This document shows positions 40,535-49,983 of a stretch of 64,000 bases of DNA, in pieces. The DNA comes from CAYPHJ01 sp964410485. GTDB lineage: Bacteria; Desulfobacterota; Binatia; UBA9968. The notes under the pieces are model-generated. The model had not been told where the DNA came from and did no database searches. It saw only the letters and a list, made by a program, of their open reading frames with translations. Numbering within the stretch: the stretch's first letter is position 1; each line of letters starts with the position of its first letter. Position numbers and translations under genes: made by a program. The DNA lies in assembly GCA_964410485.1 (NCBI GenBank), contig CAYPHJ010000006.1, positions 1 through 64,000 of the forward strand. Reading direction: 5' to 3'.

Positions 40535-41858
40535 CGAGGCGGTCCTCGCCCGCGGAGCCGGTTACCGGCGCCCCCAATATCAATCCGTCTTGGAAACTCG
40601 TGAGTTTCACCCGTATTTCGCGGTTAGCAACTGCTTGGCCGCGGCAAACCATGACCGGCAGGTAGTTGCGTGTAAAACCGCGTTGCAGGCCTGTTCTTTT
40701 ATCGATCTTATCTTCCAGCAACACCGAGACTTCCTGGCCCAGAAAACGCGACAAAAAGTCCCTTTTCTTTTCATCCCCTAACTCACGCATCCGTCGCGCC
40801 CGCGCTTTCTTGACGTGGGCAGGAAGCTGACCTGTTAATCCGGCTGCGAGCGTGCCACGGCGCACTGAATAGGGAAACACGTGAAAGTAGGTAAGCGGAA
40901 GCGACGCAAAAAAAGCCAGCGATGCTTCAAACTGCGCATCGGTCTCTCCCGGAAAGCCAACGATGATGTCGGTGCCCAAAGAGGCCTGGGGCAATCGGCC
41001 CCGTATTCTGTTCAGCAGCTGCCGATAATATGCGGTGTCGTAATTGCGCCGCATCTGCTTCAGAATGTGATCTTCCCCCGCCTGGGCGCAGACGTGAAAG
41101 TGCGGGCAGATGACGTCGGAGCCGGCGACCAGATCAAGCAACCTGTCCGGCGCTTCGCGTGGGTCCAAAGAGCTTAGCCGCACGCGCGGCACGACGCGGC
41201 TCTTGTGCATCATCTCCAACAGGCTCGTTAAGTCCGTCTTGGGGAGAAGGTCCTGACCGTAGCCGCCGAGGTGAATGCCGGTGAGGACAACCTCCACATA
41301 GCCGGAGCTCGCGAGTTGCTCCGCCTGCTCCATGACCGTTTTTGGCGGCACGCTTCGACTCAAACCCCGGGCCGTCGGAATAATACAGTAGGTGCAGGAA
41401 TAATTGCAGCCTTCCTGGATTTTGAGGAATGCCCGAGTATGCCCCGGAAGCGCTCGCGTCCCGAGCATGCGCACGCCGCGCTCGCGCTTGACATCGCTCA
41501 CGGCCACTAGAACGCGACTGTCCGTGGCTCGTCGGTCGACCCATGTGAGCAGATCATCCAGTCGATTGAGCCCGACCACGTAATCCACCCCCGTGAGCGC
41601 CGCCAGTTCGGCCGGATGAACCTGAGCGTAACAACCCGTCATCAGCACCTTGGCAGCGGGGTTCGTTCTCTTTGCGCGCCGCACGAGCTGGCGCGCTTCC
41701 CAATCGGCACGATCTGTTACTGTGCAGGTGTTGATAATGTAGCAGTCGGCGGCCTCGGCGAACGGAACCAACAAGTGATTTTTTTGCAGACGGCTTTGAA
41801 TGACTGCGGAGTCGTACTGGTTAATCTTGCAACCAAGCGTTGTGATCGCGATGCGCAT
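40518..41858 (-). CDS. mtaB: tRNA t6A37 methylthiotransferase MtaB
   Basis: This 446-residue radical-SAM methylthiotransferase has three domains: N-terminal UPF0004 (TLGCKINQYDSA and later CYIINTCTVT and MTGCYAQ cysteines for the auxiliary cluster), radical SAM (CNYSCTYCIIPTARG, the CxxxCxxC motif) and a C-terminal TRAM-like segment. The KINQYDS variant and overall length fit MtaB, which thiomethylates t6A at tRNA position 37, better than MiaB or RimO. Its end overlaps rnc. A heptad array separates it from mnmA upstream, another tRNA-thiolation gene. Confidence 0.92.
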   Translation of the reverse strand: MRIAITTLGCKINQYDSAVIQSRLQKNHLLVPFAEAADCYIINTCTVTDRADWEARQLVRRAKRTNPAAKVLMTGCYAQVHPAELAALTGVDYVVGLNRLDDLLTWVDRRATDSRVLVAVSDVKRERGVRMLGTRALPGHTRAFLKIQEGCNYSCTYCIIPTARGLSRSVPPKTVMEQAEQLASSGYVEVVLTGIHLGGYGQDLLPKTDLTSLLEMMHKSRVVPRVRLSSLDPREAPDRLLDLVAGSDVICPHFHVCAQAGEDHILKQMRRNYDTAYYRQLLNRIRGRLPQASLGTDIIVGFPGETDAQFEASLAFFASLPLTYFHVFPYSVRRGTLAAGLTGQLPAHVKKARARRMRELGDEKKRDFLSRFLGQEVSVLLEDKIDKRTGLQRGFTRNYLPVMVCRGQAVANREIRVKLTSFQDGLILGAPVTGSAGEDRLVADTR

Positions 41859-41869
41859 CTGTCTTGAAC

Positions 41870-41940
41870 CGTCTCAGGTCTCGGGTCCAACGTCTCGAGT
41901 TTCCGTTATTCCGAGAACTCGGGACGCGAGACACGAGACA
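41870..41940. repeat. GTCTCGG heptad arrays in two opposed arms
   Basis: The left arm (41870-41900) reads GTCTCAGGTCTCGGGT and on to ACGTCTCGAG. The right arm (41912-41940) reads CGAGAACTCGGGACGCGAG and on to ACGAGAC. They are complementary around a short A/T-rich loop. The array fills the mnmA-mtaB spacer. Confidence 0.8.
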
Positions 41941-41949
41941 TCTTATTCA

Positions 41950-43008
41950 TCAGCGGATTGCGTGCTGGATCCAACCGCCACCCAGGACTCTCTCGCCCTT
42001 ATAAAACACTGCCGCTTGCCCCGGAGTTACCGCCAAATGAGCGGCGCTGAATCGCGCTTCGTAGCTCTCATCGCCGGACTTTTGCAAAATACATGGAATG
42101 GCGCGGGTACGATATCGAATCTGTACCTCGGCCTCCAGCTCTTTTGCAACCGGCTGGCCGATCCAGTTAACGTTTCGCGCGACCAATCCTCGGCAGGCAA
42201 GACCCTCTCTTCTCCCCAACAGGACTCGTTTCGAGTCATCTTCAATTTCCAGGACATACAACGGCTCACCCGCCGAAATACCCAGTCCCTTTCGCTGGCC
42301 CACGGTCAGGCCGTGAATGCCGCTGTGCCGGCCCAGAACCCTTCCAGTAAGATCCACAAATTCACCGCCGGCAAGATCATCGCCCCTGGCGTAAGACTCA
42401 ACAAGCGCCCTATAATCCCCGAAGCAGATGTCTTGACTTTCCGGACGGTCTGCCACTGGCAGCGCCAATTTTCTTGCCTTGCAACGCACTTCTTCCTTCT
42501 GCATTTCCCCCAGTGGAAACAGGGCTGCCGCGAGCTGTTCCTGAGTCAAAGCGAACAAGAAGTATGACTGGTCCTTGAGGCGATCGGCGCCTCGGTAAAG
42601 AAACACATTCGTGCCTTCCCGCTCGCGACGTACGCTCGCATAGTGGCCCGTGGCAACCCAATCGGCACCATGAGCTCTCGCCCACTTTAGGAGCAGACCC
42701 AGCTTGAAATCTCGATTGCACGCAACGCAAGGATTGGGCGTACGCCCTCTGAGATAATCCTGCGCGAAGGACCTTACTACGGTTGCCTCAAATGTCGCGC
42801 GCAGATCGAGCAGCGTATGACGAATACCCAGCAGACTGGCAATTTCTTTCGCACCGCCATGATCAGAGCAGCTTCGTGGCCCGCGATTCCCCTCCCACAT
42901 GCGCAGCGATACCCCCTCGACATCAAAGCCCTGCTCCAACAGCAGCGCCGCTGTGACGGAACTATCCACGCCGCCGCTCATCGCGACGATAACCTTTCGT
43001 CGTCTCAT
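41950..43008 (-). CDS. mnmA: tRNA-specific 2-thiouridylase MnmA
   Basis: The protein has 352 residues. The PP-loop is AMSGGVDSSVTAALL at residue 9. TPNPCVACNRDFKLG carries the first catalytic cysteine, and ESQDICFG carries the second. WVATGHYA and GQRKGLGIS are further family motifs. MnmA adds sulfur to U34 of Lys, Glu and Gln tRNAs, using persulfide sulfur relayed from a cysteine desulfurase. No iscS or tusA gene is in the window. It is the second tRNA-thiolation gene next to mtaB. Confidence 0.95.
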   Translation of the reverse strand: MRRRKVIVAMSGGVDSSVTAALLLEQGFDVEGVSLRMWEGNRGPRSCSDHGGAKEIASLLGIRHTLLDLRATFEATVVRSFAQDYLRGRTPNPCVACNRDFKLGLLLKWARAHGADWVATGHYASVRREREGTNVFLYRGADRLKDQSYFLFALTQEQLAAALFPLGEMQKEEVRCKARKLALPVADRPESQDICFGDYRALVESYARGDDLAGGEFVDLTGRVLGRHSGIHGLTVGQRKGLGISAGEPLYVLEIEDDSKRVLLGRREGLACRGLVARNVNWIGQPVAKELEAEVQIRYRTRAIPCILQKSGDESYEARFSAAHLAVTPGQAAVFYKGERVLGGGWIQHAIR

Positions 43009-43109
43009 TTTTTGTAACGGCTTCTCTGTTCCACGAAGTGTTTCATGCTCTTACGCTCGCCCACATATGATGAAAATGAGCTCTCACACGAGGCCCACAT
43101 ATCAGGACT

Positions 43110-43206
43110 GTCATCCTGAACGAAGTGAAGGATCTGCTTGTGTTTTTAAGCCCTTACAATCAGAGAACAAGCAGATTCTTCGTCGCTGCGCTCCTCAGAA
43201 TGACAT
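43110..43206. repeat. MITE-like inverted repeat, CATCCTGA...AAGCAGAT type
   Basis: The left arm GTCATCCTGAACGAAGTGAA (43110 on, to 43140) and right arm AAGCAGATTCTTCGTCGCTG (about 43169 on, to 43206) are mismatched reverse complements around a 28-base loop. Translated, this family gives the CHPERSEGS peptide well known as a false protein. A related element is at 10109-10214. The surrounding 43009-43303 spacer contains no gene. Confidence 0.8.
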
Positions 43207-43303
43207 TTCGATTTAAGGCTCCAAGAGGCGGCGAGCGGCAAGGCCTCCAACCCCAATCTTTCATAGGAGCCCTAATCGTCTCGAGATCCGGAACGTTTGT
43301 CTT

Positions 43304-44038
43304 TTAACTGCCGGAATTTTTCAGCAATTCTCTGACCTTGTTCAGCACCTCACTGTCCTCCGCGCTCTTCTCTTCGAGCCCTCCCTGGCGCGCGTTGAGC
43401 TCATCCACTCGCTTCTCGAGTTTTTGAACATAATCCGCCAAACTACCAATGGCCTTGGCGATCGGATCGGGCAGTCGCGCGTGATCTAGATCGATAATGT
43501 GCGCATGGGCCTCCCGGCGCATCGCTTCGCCCTCCACAACGCGTCCGGGGATTCCCACCACTGTGGAGTGTGGTGGAACGCTGCTCACCACAACCGAGCC
43601 CGATCCTATTCTGCTATTGTGCCCGATGGTTACCGGGCCAAGGACCGTTGCCCCTGCGCCGATGACAACCCAATCCTCGACCGTCGGGTGCCGCTTTTCT
43701 TTCTTGAGACTAGTGCCGCCGAGAGTTACTCCCTGGTAGAGCGTAACGTCGTTGCCAATTTCGGCGGTTTCACCGATCACGACACCCATGCCGTGATCAA
43801 TAAAGAAGCGCCTGCCAATCTTGGCTCCAGGATGAATCTCTATACCGGTAAAAAAGCGCCCCAGATTGCTAATAAAGCGGGCAACTCCCTTGAGACCGCT
43901 TACCCAGGCAGCGTGCGCCATGCGGTAGTAAAACAACGCGTGAAAGCCGGGGTAAGTAAGGACGATCTCCAAAACGTTCCGGGCCGCCGGGTCACGCTCG
44001 AAAACTATCTGGACATCTTCTTTGAGAGTCTTCCACAT
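43304..44038 (-). CDS. cysE: Serine O-acetyltransferase
   Basis: The protein has 244 residues from the ATG at 44038, which has AGAGGG six bases upstream; a GTG five codons earlier is less likely. It acetylates serine with acetyl-CoA for cysteine synthesis. An N-terminal helical region leads to the left-handed beta-helix: IEIHPGAKIGRRFFIDHGMGVVIG, VTLYQGVTLGGTSL and a late VVGIPGRVV. His in IDHGMG is catalytic. The C-terminal 50 residues form a coiled coil (LADYVQKLEKRVDELN). It follows cimA by 20 bases, at the tail of the long block. Confidence 0.93.
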   Translation of the reverse strand: MWKTLKEDVQIVFERDPAARNVLEIVLTYPGFHALFYYRMAHAAWVSGLKGVARFISNLGRFFTGIEIHPGAKIGRRFFIDHGMGVVIGETAEIGNDVTLYQGVTLGGTSLKKEKRHPTVEDWVVIGAGATVLGPVTIGHNSRIGSGSVVVSSVPPHSTVVGIPGRVVEGEAMRREAHAHIIDLDHARLPDPIAKAIGSLADYVQKLEKRVDELNARQGGLEEKSAEDSEVLNKVRELLKNSGS

Positions 44039-44058
44039 GCCGACCCTCTTCACCCTGG

Positions 44059-45630
44059 CTAGCGCCGTGCATCCTTGTAGAGCTTGTAGTCAATGCTGTC
44101 CGCCAGAGCCTGCCAACTCGCTTCAATGACGTTATGTGAGACCCCAACCGTTCCCCAGCGATCTTTCCCATCGCTTGACTCGATCAAGACCCGCACCGAG
44201 GCCCCTGTCCCTTCTCCTGAGGTGAGAACCCGCACTTTGTAGTCGAGTAACTGAACCTCTTTTAGCCCAGGATAAAATTTGGTTAGCGCCCGCCGCAAGG
44301 CTCCGTCGAGGGCGTTCACCGGGCCGTTCCCCATCGCCGCAGCGTGCTCCATCACGCCGTCGACTTCCACCATGACGGTTGCTTCGGAGAGCGGAGGCTC
44401 TCCTTCTGTCCTTTTTTCGTCAATTACGCGAAACCCGAGGAGACGGAAGTTTTTCTTTTTCCTGCCGAGCGCTTCTTGGATCAGAAGCTCGAAGGAGGCT
44501 TCCGCTGCCTCGAACTCATAGCCTTGACTTTCCAACTCCTTGGTGCGACGCAGAACCTCCTGAACGGCTTCATCATGCCCGGTGAGATCGATGCCATATT
44601 CTTTTCCCTTGTAGACAATATTGCTTCGGCCGGCCAGATCCGACACAAGCACCCTCTGGCGATTACCCACCAGGAGAGGGTCAATATGCTCGTAGGTCTC
44701 TCGATTCTTCAAAACACCTGAAACGTGCAGTCCGCCCTTGTGCGCAAAGGCACTGTCACCAACATAAGGCTGCCGCTTGTTAGGTTGGATATTAGCCAGC
44801 TCGTAGAAAAAATGCGAAACCTCCCGCAACTTTCTCAGCTGCTCGGCCTTGACGCACTGCCTGCCCATTTTCAATTGGAGGTTTGGAATAATCGAGCAAA
44901 GGTTCAGGTTGCCGCAGCGCTCGCCGAAGCCGTTAATCGTTCCCTGCACCTGCCGAACCCCCATCTCAACACCCGCCATCGTGTTCGCGACCGCCAACTC
45001 GCCGTCATTGTGGCAATGGATCCCTAGCGGCGTCTTGATCGCGCGGGTGACACTTTCGAGGGCGGCACGAATGTCTGCTGGCGTGCGCCCGCCGTTGGTG
45101 TCGCACAGAACGGTCCAGTGCGCCCCGCCTTCTTCCGCCGCTTTCAGGCATTCCAGCGCATACTCGGGATTGGAACGAAAGCCGTCAAAAAAATGCTCCG
45201 CGTCGAAGATGACTTCGTCCACATGTCGCTTCATATAAGCAATGGAGTCGGCGATAATTTCCAGATTGACCTTTTTGCTGATGCGCAAATCATCCCGGAC
45301 ATGAAGGTCCCACGTTTTTCCAACCAGCGTGACCACCGGCGTGTCGGCATCCAAAAGCATCTTCAGGCTGGCATCCTGAGACGGCTTGGTGCTGGGCCTA
45401 CGGGTCGTTCCGAAAGCGGCGATTTTTGCGGTCTTCAGTTTGACCTTTTTCACTTGTTGAAAAAAATCCGCATCGCGCGGATTGGATCCGGGATATCCGC
45501 CCTCGATGTAATCCACGCCCAGTTCAGCCAACTTCTCCGCGATACGCAGCTTATCCTCCAGCGTGAATGAGATATCCTCAGCCTGGCAGCCGTCCCTGAG
45601 AGTTGTATCGTAGATCAAGACGTCCTTCAT
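44059..45630 (-). CDS. cimA: Citramalate synthase
   Basis: The 523-residue protein matches the CimA branch of the homocitrate/isopropylmalate synthase family. It condenses pyruvate with acetyl-CoA to make citramalate, which leads to isoleucine without threonine. The start is IYDTTLRDGCQAEDISFTLE. Metal His residues lie in GIHCHNDGELAVAN. The C-terminal regulatory domain (LeuA dimer type) covers the last 130 residues. It overlaps lysC by four bases and is placed as in Geobacter genomes. A 2-isopropylmalate synthase is the alternative, but the length and TTLRDGCQ context favour citramalate. Confidence 0.92.
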   Translation of the reverse strand: MKDVLIYDTTLRDGCQAEDISFTLEDKLRIAEKLAELGVDYIEGGYPGSNPRDADFFQQVKKVKLKTAKIAAFGTTRRPSTKPSQDASLKMLLDADTPVVTLVGKTWDLHVRDDLRISKKVNLEIIADSIAYMKRHVDEVIFDAEHFFDGFRSNPEYALECLKAAEEGGAHWTVLCDTNGGRTPADIRAALESVTRAIKTPLGIHCHNDGELAVANTMAGVEMGVRQVQGTINGFGERCGNLNLCSIIPNLQLKMGRQCVKAEQLRKLREVSHFFYELANIQPNKRQPYVGDSAFAHKGGLHVSGVLKNRETYEHIDPLLVGNRQRVLVSDLAGRSNIVYKGKEYGIDLTGHDEAVQEVLRRTKELESQGYEFEAAEASFELLIQEALGRKKKNFRLLGFRVIDEKRTEGEPPLSEATVMVEVDGVMEHAAAMGNGPVNALDGALRRALTKFYPGLKEVQLLDYKVRVLTSGEGTGASVRVLIESSDGKDRWGTVGVSHNVIEASWQALADSIDYKLYKDARR

Positions 45631-46850
45631 GTGTTCCCCTGCTTTCCGATAAACGCGTCGTGCAGTACCCGTACCGCCAATTCAGTGTACTTGGCATCGA
45701 TCACAACTGAAATTTTGATTTCCGAGGTTGAAATCATTTCGATATTGATCCCTTCGTTGGCAAGAACCTCGAACATCTTTGCCGCCACACCGGCATGCGT
45801 GCGCATACCGACCCCGACCACCGATATTTTCGCAATGTCGGTATCGACCCTGACTCCTTTGGCGTTGACGGCGGGCAGTGTTTTTTCGACTATCGATAAT
45901 GCCTTTTTATAATCTGCTTTAGATACAGTAAAAGTCAAATCGGTCGTACCATCCTCGCTGGCGTTCTGAATGATCATGTCCACGACAATATGAGCTTCGG
46001 CAATCGGGCCAAAAATCTGCGCCGCCAAGCCGGGCCGATCCGGAACTCGCACCAGCGTGATCTTCGCTTCGTTCTTGTCGTAGCTTATTCCAGACACCAA
46101 AACATCGGTCATGGTCTCATCCTCCTTGACCAGCCATGTGCCTGTGACGTCCACGAAGCTCGAGCAGACATGAACCGGCACCGAAAACTTCTTGGCAAAC
46201 TCGACCGAGCGAATCTCGAGCACCTTGGCACCGGTGCTGGCCAGTTCAATCATCTCCTCGTAGGACACTCGCACCAATTTCTTCGCCGCCGCACAGATAC
46301 TCGGATCGGTTGTGAAAATACCCTCGACATCCGTGTAGATTTCACAAGCGGCAGCATTGAGAAAGGCCGCCAAAGCGACAGCGCTCGTGTCGGACCCCCC
46401 GCGGCCCAACGTAGTAATGTTATCGGCTTCATCGACGCCCTGAAACCCAGCCACAACCACCACTTCGCCATCTTTTAGGCACCGGAGAATCTTGCTGCAA
46501 TCGATGTTTCGGATACGCGCTTTCCCGAAGGTATTATCGGTCGCAATCCTCACTTGATGACCCAAAAAAGATCTTGCGGGTTGCCCGAGTGCTTTCAACG
46601 CAAGCGTCAGAAGAGCAATCGAGACCTGTTCACCCGATGCGAGTAGCACGTCTTTTTCGCGCTCGTCCGGAATATCCGTAATCTGATGTGCCAGCCCAAG
46701 GAGGCGGTTAGTCTCGCCCGCCATTGCCGAGACCACAACGACGAGATTATGGCCCGCCCGTCTGGTGGCACAGATTTTCTCAGCCACACGTTGGATGCGC
46801 TCGATCGTTCCGACGGAGGTTCCCCCGTATTTTTGTACCAGTAAAGACAT
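45627..46850 (-). CDS. lysC: Aspartokinase
   Basis: The protein has 407 residues from the ATG at 46850. It phosphorylates aspartate for lysine, threonine and methionine synthesis. The kinase domain opens with LVQKYGGTSVGTIERI, and TTLGRGGSDTSAVALA binds aspartate. Two ACT domains close the protein (ITLVRVPDRPGLAAQIFGPI and SVVGVGMRTHAGVAAKMF), so feedback control by lysine and/or threonine is expected. An earlier in-frame start at 46880 reads array sequence. Its product pathway supplies thrC and metB of this window. Confidence 0.95.
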   Translation of the reverse strand: MSLLVQKYGGTSVGTIERIQRVAEKICATRRAGHNLVVVVSAMAGETNRLLGLAHQITDIPDEREKDVLLASGEQVSIALLTLALKALGQPARSFLGHQVRIATDNTFGKARIRNIDCSKILRCLKDGEVVVVAGFQGVDEADNITTLGRGGSDTSAVALAAFLNAAACEIYTDVEGIFTTDPSICAAAKKLVRVSYEEMIELASTGAKVLEIRSVEFAKKFSVPVHVCSSFVDVTGTWLVKEDETMTDVLVSGISYDKNEAKITLVRVPDRPGLAAQIFGPIAEAHIVVDMIIQNASEDGTTDLTFTVSKADYKKALSIVEKTLPAVNAKGVRVDTDIAKISVVGVGMRTHAGVAAKMFEVLANEGINIEMISTSEIKISVVIDAKYTELAVRVLHDAFIGKQGNT

Positions 46851-46864
46851 ATCCGACCGTTCGA

Positions 46865-46889
46865 CGGTTCCAGCGTTCAAGGTTCAAAA
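46865..46889. repeat. GTTCAAA heptad array, one arm
   Basis: GGTTCCAGCGTTCAAGGTTC followed by AAAAG is a short array of the GTTCAAA family. It lies just upstream of lysC and accounts for the false longer lysC frame. No opposite arm is clear. Confidence 0.6.
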
Positions 46890-46970
46890 GCGCGTGCGGA
46901 CTCCCTGCCCCAAATTTCCATGATAATACCAACTCCCGAGCTCGGATTTTCTCGCGCCAAAGACGCCAAG

Positions 46971-47504
46971 TCAGGAGTCGGGTTTTCTTTGCGGCAGATA
47001 TTCTGACTTTCGGCTGCGGCTGCGCCGCGCTTCAGCCCCTGCCTTTAAAGATCCCACAATCCTTTCGTAGCGCTCACCGTGTGCGGTGAAGGTAAGCTCG
47101 CGCCTGTTACCGCCCGCGTGGACAAACTTTAGTTCGAGGAATTCATCCACTTCCCCGAACGGAAGACGATCGAACCACTCGATTAGACTAATGGCGTCGG
47201 AATACAAGTACTCGCGAAGGTGAAGCGCTGCCAATTCGTCTCTACTACCGATTCGATAGAGGTCGATATGGTATATTGGCAATCGACCGTTGTATTCATT
47301 GATCAGGGTGAAAGTTGGGCTTCGAACCCACGTCCCGCGGCCAACTTCGAGACCTTCGGCCAAGCCCCGCACAAAACAGGTTTTACCTGAACCCAGTTCT
47401 CCCGAAAGGCCAATGATTTCACCGCCTTCGAGGTTTCTCGCGACCTTGCCGCCCAAGGCACGGGTTTGCCGCGCTGAAGTCGTAACGATACTCCACGACG
47501 TCAT
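46971..47504 (-). CDS. tsaE: tRNA threonylcarbamoyladenosine biosynthesis ATPase TsaE
   Basis: The 177 residues start at the ATG at 47504. The P-loop is GLSGELGSGKTCFVRGLAEG, then SPTFTLINEY and IYHIDLYRI, as in TsaE/YjeE. The protein works with TsaB, TsaC and TsaD to make t6A at position 37 of ANN-decoding tRNAs; this is the modification that MtaB later thiomethylates. The C-terminal 20 residues are basic. It lies between nnr and lysC as in deltaproteobacteria. Confidence 0.92.
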   Translation of the reverse strand: MTSWSIVTTSARQTRALGGKVARNLEGGEIIGLSGELGSGKTCFVRGLAEGLEVGRGTWVRSPTFTLINEYNGRLPIYHIDLYRIGSRDELAALHLREYLYSDAISLIEWFDRLPFGEVDEFLELKFVHAGGNRRELTFTAHGERYERIVGSLKAGAEARRSRSRKSEYLPQRKPDS

Positions 47505-47593
47505 CTTAAACAGGCAGTCCGACCGCTGAAGAGCGGGGCACGAATCCCCGGACTTCACACAGAACTAATACATTTTTTGAGCGATTACGAGCG

Positions 47594-49147
47594 TCAAACT
47601 GTGAGGGTAGACAAGTCGCGCATTGCTGATGGAAGGCCTTCTATGACATCGGAAGCAATGAGTCCGATGGGGCCCTTTTCTTTGGCTGCACGGTCGCCTG
47701 TGAATCCGTGGAGGAAAACACCTAGTTTCATGGCACCTTCGGGCGAGAACCCCTGCCCCAGGAGCGCGGCCAGCATACCTGCGAGAACATCTCCCATTCC
47801 GCCGCTGGCCATGCCGGGATTACCGGTGGGGTTGATGAATACCCTTCCGTCGGCGGTCGCTATAACGGTACGAGCTCCTTTGAGCACCACATGGCAACAA
47901 TTTTCGGTGGCGAAAGCCCGCGCGACACCGATCCGATTCTGATTGACGACGGCGCTACTCTGTTCGATTAACCGCGCCATTTCTCCGGGGTGGGGCGTCA
48001 GAATGGGCGGCACCTTCGCGTAGCGCAACCGATGTTTCTCGAGTGCCAAATTATTGAGCCCATCCGCATCAATCACCCAGGGTACGCTCAGATTTTTCAA
48101 TAGCCAAATGAGCGCGCTTTGAGTAGCTTCGCTGACACCAATACCCGGGCCGAATAGCAGCGCATCTTTTCGCTCTAGCAGCCGCCGCCATTCTTCGTCC
48201 GTAGGGGCTTCCAGCCCGCCAACCGCATCTTCTCCCAGCAACTCTGTCATCACCTCAATCAATGAGCCTGCAAGAATCTCGTTGAGCGAACGGGGCGCCG
48301 CGAGCGTCACCAGCCCGGCTCCGGTACGCATTGCCGCTCGGCATGCCAGGATCGCAGCCCCCGTCTTTCCTCGAGCACCAGCCAAAACCAACAAGTGGCC
48401 GTAGTTCCCCTTGTGACTGTCGGGCTTACGACGTGGCACAAGCCAACCGATATCAGCGGCCTCCAGCAGTTCTGTCCGAGGCGCCACTGCTTGGATCGCC
48501 CGCGGCTCGAGACCGATGTCAGCTATCACCAGATCTCCAACATAGTTTAGCCCCGGGTAAATGACCTGGCCCAACTTCGGACACCCTAGCGAGACCGTCA
48601 TCTCCGCTTGCACCGCTGCACCCAGCGGAAAACCAGTGTCGCTGTGAAGGCCCGACGGGGTATCGACTGCGGCAATGGGCAGACCTGAGGCATTCATGAG
48701 CTCGATGGCCTCGGCATAAAGGCCCTTCACTTCGTCCTTCATTCCCGTGCCCAAAATGGCATCTACGAGCAGGCCTTTCCCGTGCATCCGTTGGGCGAGC
48801 GCTTCCAGATTATTGCCGACAGAAAACACTTTTCCTCTTTGCTCGATGTAGGCACGCATGTTTACAGCGGCGTCACCGGAAAGTTCGCTTTCAGGGGCCA
48901 ACAGCACGACTTCACAAGAAACTTTTTTCTCTTTGAGCAGGCGCGCGACGACGAAGCCATCACCGCCGTTATTGCCTTTGCCGGCAACGATCAGCACGCC
49001 TGCTCTGACGGCTTCTTCGAAGCGCTCCAAGATGGCTTGAGCAATGCCCTCACCCGCCCTTTCCATCAGGGTCAAGCTCGGCACGCCATACCTCTCGCTC
49101 GTCAGACGATCGATCTCCCGCATTTCTTGGGCAGTCACCACCAACAT
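47594..49147 (-). CDS. nnr: Bifunctional NAD(P)H-hydrate epimerase/dehydratase
   Basis: The protein has 517 residues from the ATG at 49147, joining NnrE (about 1-215) and NnrD (about 225-515). The epimerase part has IVAGKGNNGGDGFVVARLL and DAILGTGMKDEVKG. The dehydratase part has GNYGHLLVLAGARGKTGAA, the NGLN-like DADGLNNLA, LTPHPGEMARL and ASGGMGDVLAGMLAALL. It repairs hydrated NADH and NADPH. In Geobacter-like genomes acpS lies between pdxJ and nnr; here that space is only a heptad array. Confidence 0.95.
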   Translation of the reverse strand: MLVVTAQEMREIDRLTSERYGVPSLTLMERAGEGIAQAILERFEEAVRAGVLIVAGKGNNGGDGFVVARLLKEKKVSCEVVLLAPESELSGDAAVNMRAYIEQRGKVFSVGNNLEALAQRMHGKGLLVDAILGTGMKDEVKGLYAEAIELMNASGLPIAAVDTPSGLHSDTGFPLGAAVQAEMTVSLGCPKLGQVIYPGLNYVGDLVIADIGLEPRAIQAVAPRTELLEAADIGWLVPRRKPDSHKGNYGHLLVLAGARGKTGAAILACRAAMRTGAGLVTLAAPRSLNEILAGSLIEVMTELLGEDAVGGLEAPTDEEWRRLLERKDALLFGPGIGVSEATQSALIWLLKNLSVPWVIDADGLNNLALEKHRLRYAKVPPILTPHPGEMARLIEQSSAVVNQNRIGVARAFATENCCHVVLKGARTVIATADGRVFINPTGNPGMASGGMGDVLAGMLAALLGQGFSPEGAMKLGVFLHGFTGDRAAKEKGPIGLIASDVIEGLPSAMRDLSTLTV

Positions 49148-49157
49148 GAGCAAAGCC

Positions 49158-49228
49158 GTTCAATGTTCCAGGTTCAAAGGTTCAAGGTTCGAATCAGTTT
49201 CGTTGAGCATTGACTTGAACTTTGAGCC
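49158..49228. repeat. GTTCAAA heptad arrays in two opposed arms
   Basis: The left arm (49158-49192) holds units such as GTTCAAA and GTTCAAG. The right arm (49202-49228) holds TTGAGCATTGACTTGAAC and on. They are partly complementary around a 10-base loop. The array fills the pdxJ-nnr spacer, where acpS would be expected. Confidence 0.75.
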
Positions 49229-49260
49229 CGCAAACCACAGGCGAGCGTGATCCGTGAAGC

Positions 49261-49983
49261 CTAGGAGCGAGCGCGATTAAGAAGCGCTTTCATCTCCCGG
49301 ACTGCTTGTGCGATCCCGACCATGACCGCCCGCGCAATGATGCTGTGCCCGATATTGAGCTCGACAATTTCAGCGATTGCCGCTATCGGAAGGACATTTT
49401 CATAATTAAGTCCATGACCACCGTGGACTTCCAACCCAAGGCTTTTGGCCCTCCTGGCTGCGGCCACAATTGCATCTAGCTCTTTCTGGCGCTCAGAAGC
49501 CGGCGCGTTGCAGTATGCGCCCGTGTGAATTTCCACACCGTGAGCGCCGGTTTCCTTGGCAGACTCGATTTGGCTTTCCTCAGGATCAACAAACAAGCTC
49601 ACGTGGATACCCTGTTTCTGGAGCCGTGCTACCGCTTCTTGAATTTTTGTTTTGTGGCCGACCACATCAAGACCTCCTTCGGTAGTCAACTCCTCACGTT
49701 TTTCCGGCACGAAACAAGCGTCGTGCGGCTTGAGTTCCGCGGCAAACGCCACCATGGCCAGCGTTACGGCCATTTCCAAGTTGAGCTTTGTCGTGGCTCG
49801 CTCGCGCAGAAGCTGGACATCCCGCTCTTGAATGTGGCGACGATCTTCACGGAGGTGCACCGTGATGCCATCGGCACCCGCAGCCTCGGCCAGCAAAGCT
49901 GCCTCGACAGGATCCGGCACCTCAGCGCGCCGCGCCTGCCGCACCGTGGCCACATGATCCACATTGACGCCTAATCGAATCAT
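49261..49983 (-). CDS. pdxJ: Pyridoxine 5'-phosphate synthase
   Basis: The 240-residue TIM barrel makes pyridoxine phosphate from 1-deoxyxylulose 5-phosphate and 3-amino-2-oxopropyl phosphate. Motifs are RLGVNVDHVATVRQAR, DGITVHLREDRRHI, VEIHTGAYC, VHGGHGLNYENV and ELNIGHSIIARAV. It overlaps glmM by four bases. PLP is the cofactor of the thrC and metB products of this window, though the genes are far apart. Confidence 0.97.
   Translation of the reverse strand: MIRLGVNVDHVATVRQARRAEVPDPVEAALLAEAAGADGITVHLREDRRHIQERDVQLLRERATTKLNLEMAVTLAMVAFAAELKPHDACFVPEKREELTTEGGLDVVGHKTKIQEAVARLQKQGIHVSLFVDPEESQIESAKETGAHGVEIHTGAYCNAPASERQKELDAIVAAARRAKSLGLEVHGGHGLNYENVLPIAAIAEIVELNIGHSIIARAVMVGIAQAVREMKALLNRARS

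Noticed and set aside
42899..43216. Open frame encoding a CHPERSEGS-type peptide
   Set aside because: This peptide is the known translation of a dispersed inverted-repeat element and not a real protein; the frame also starts inside mnmA.
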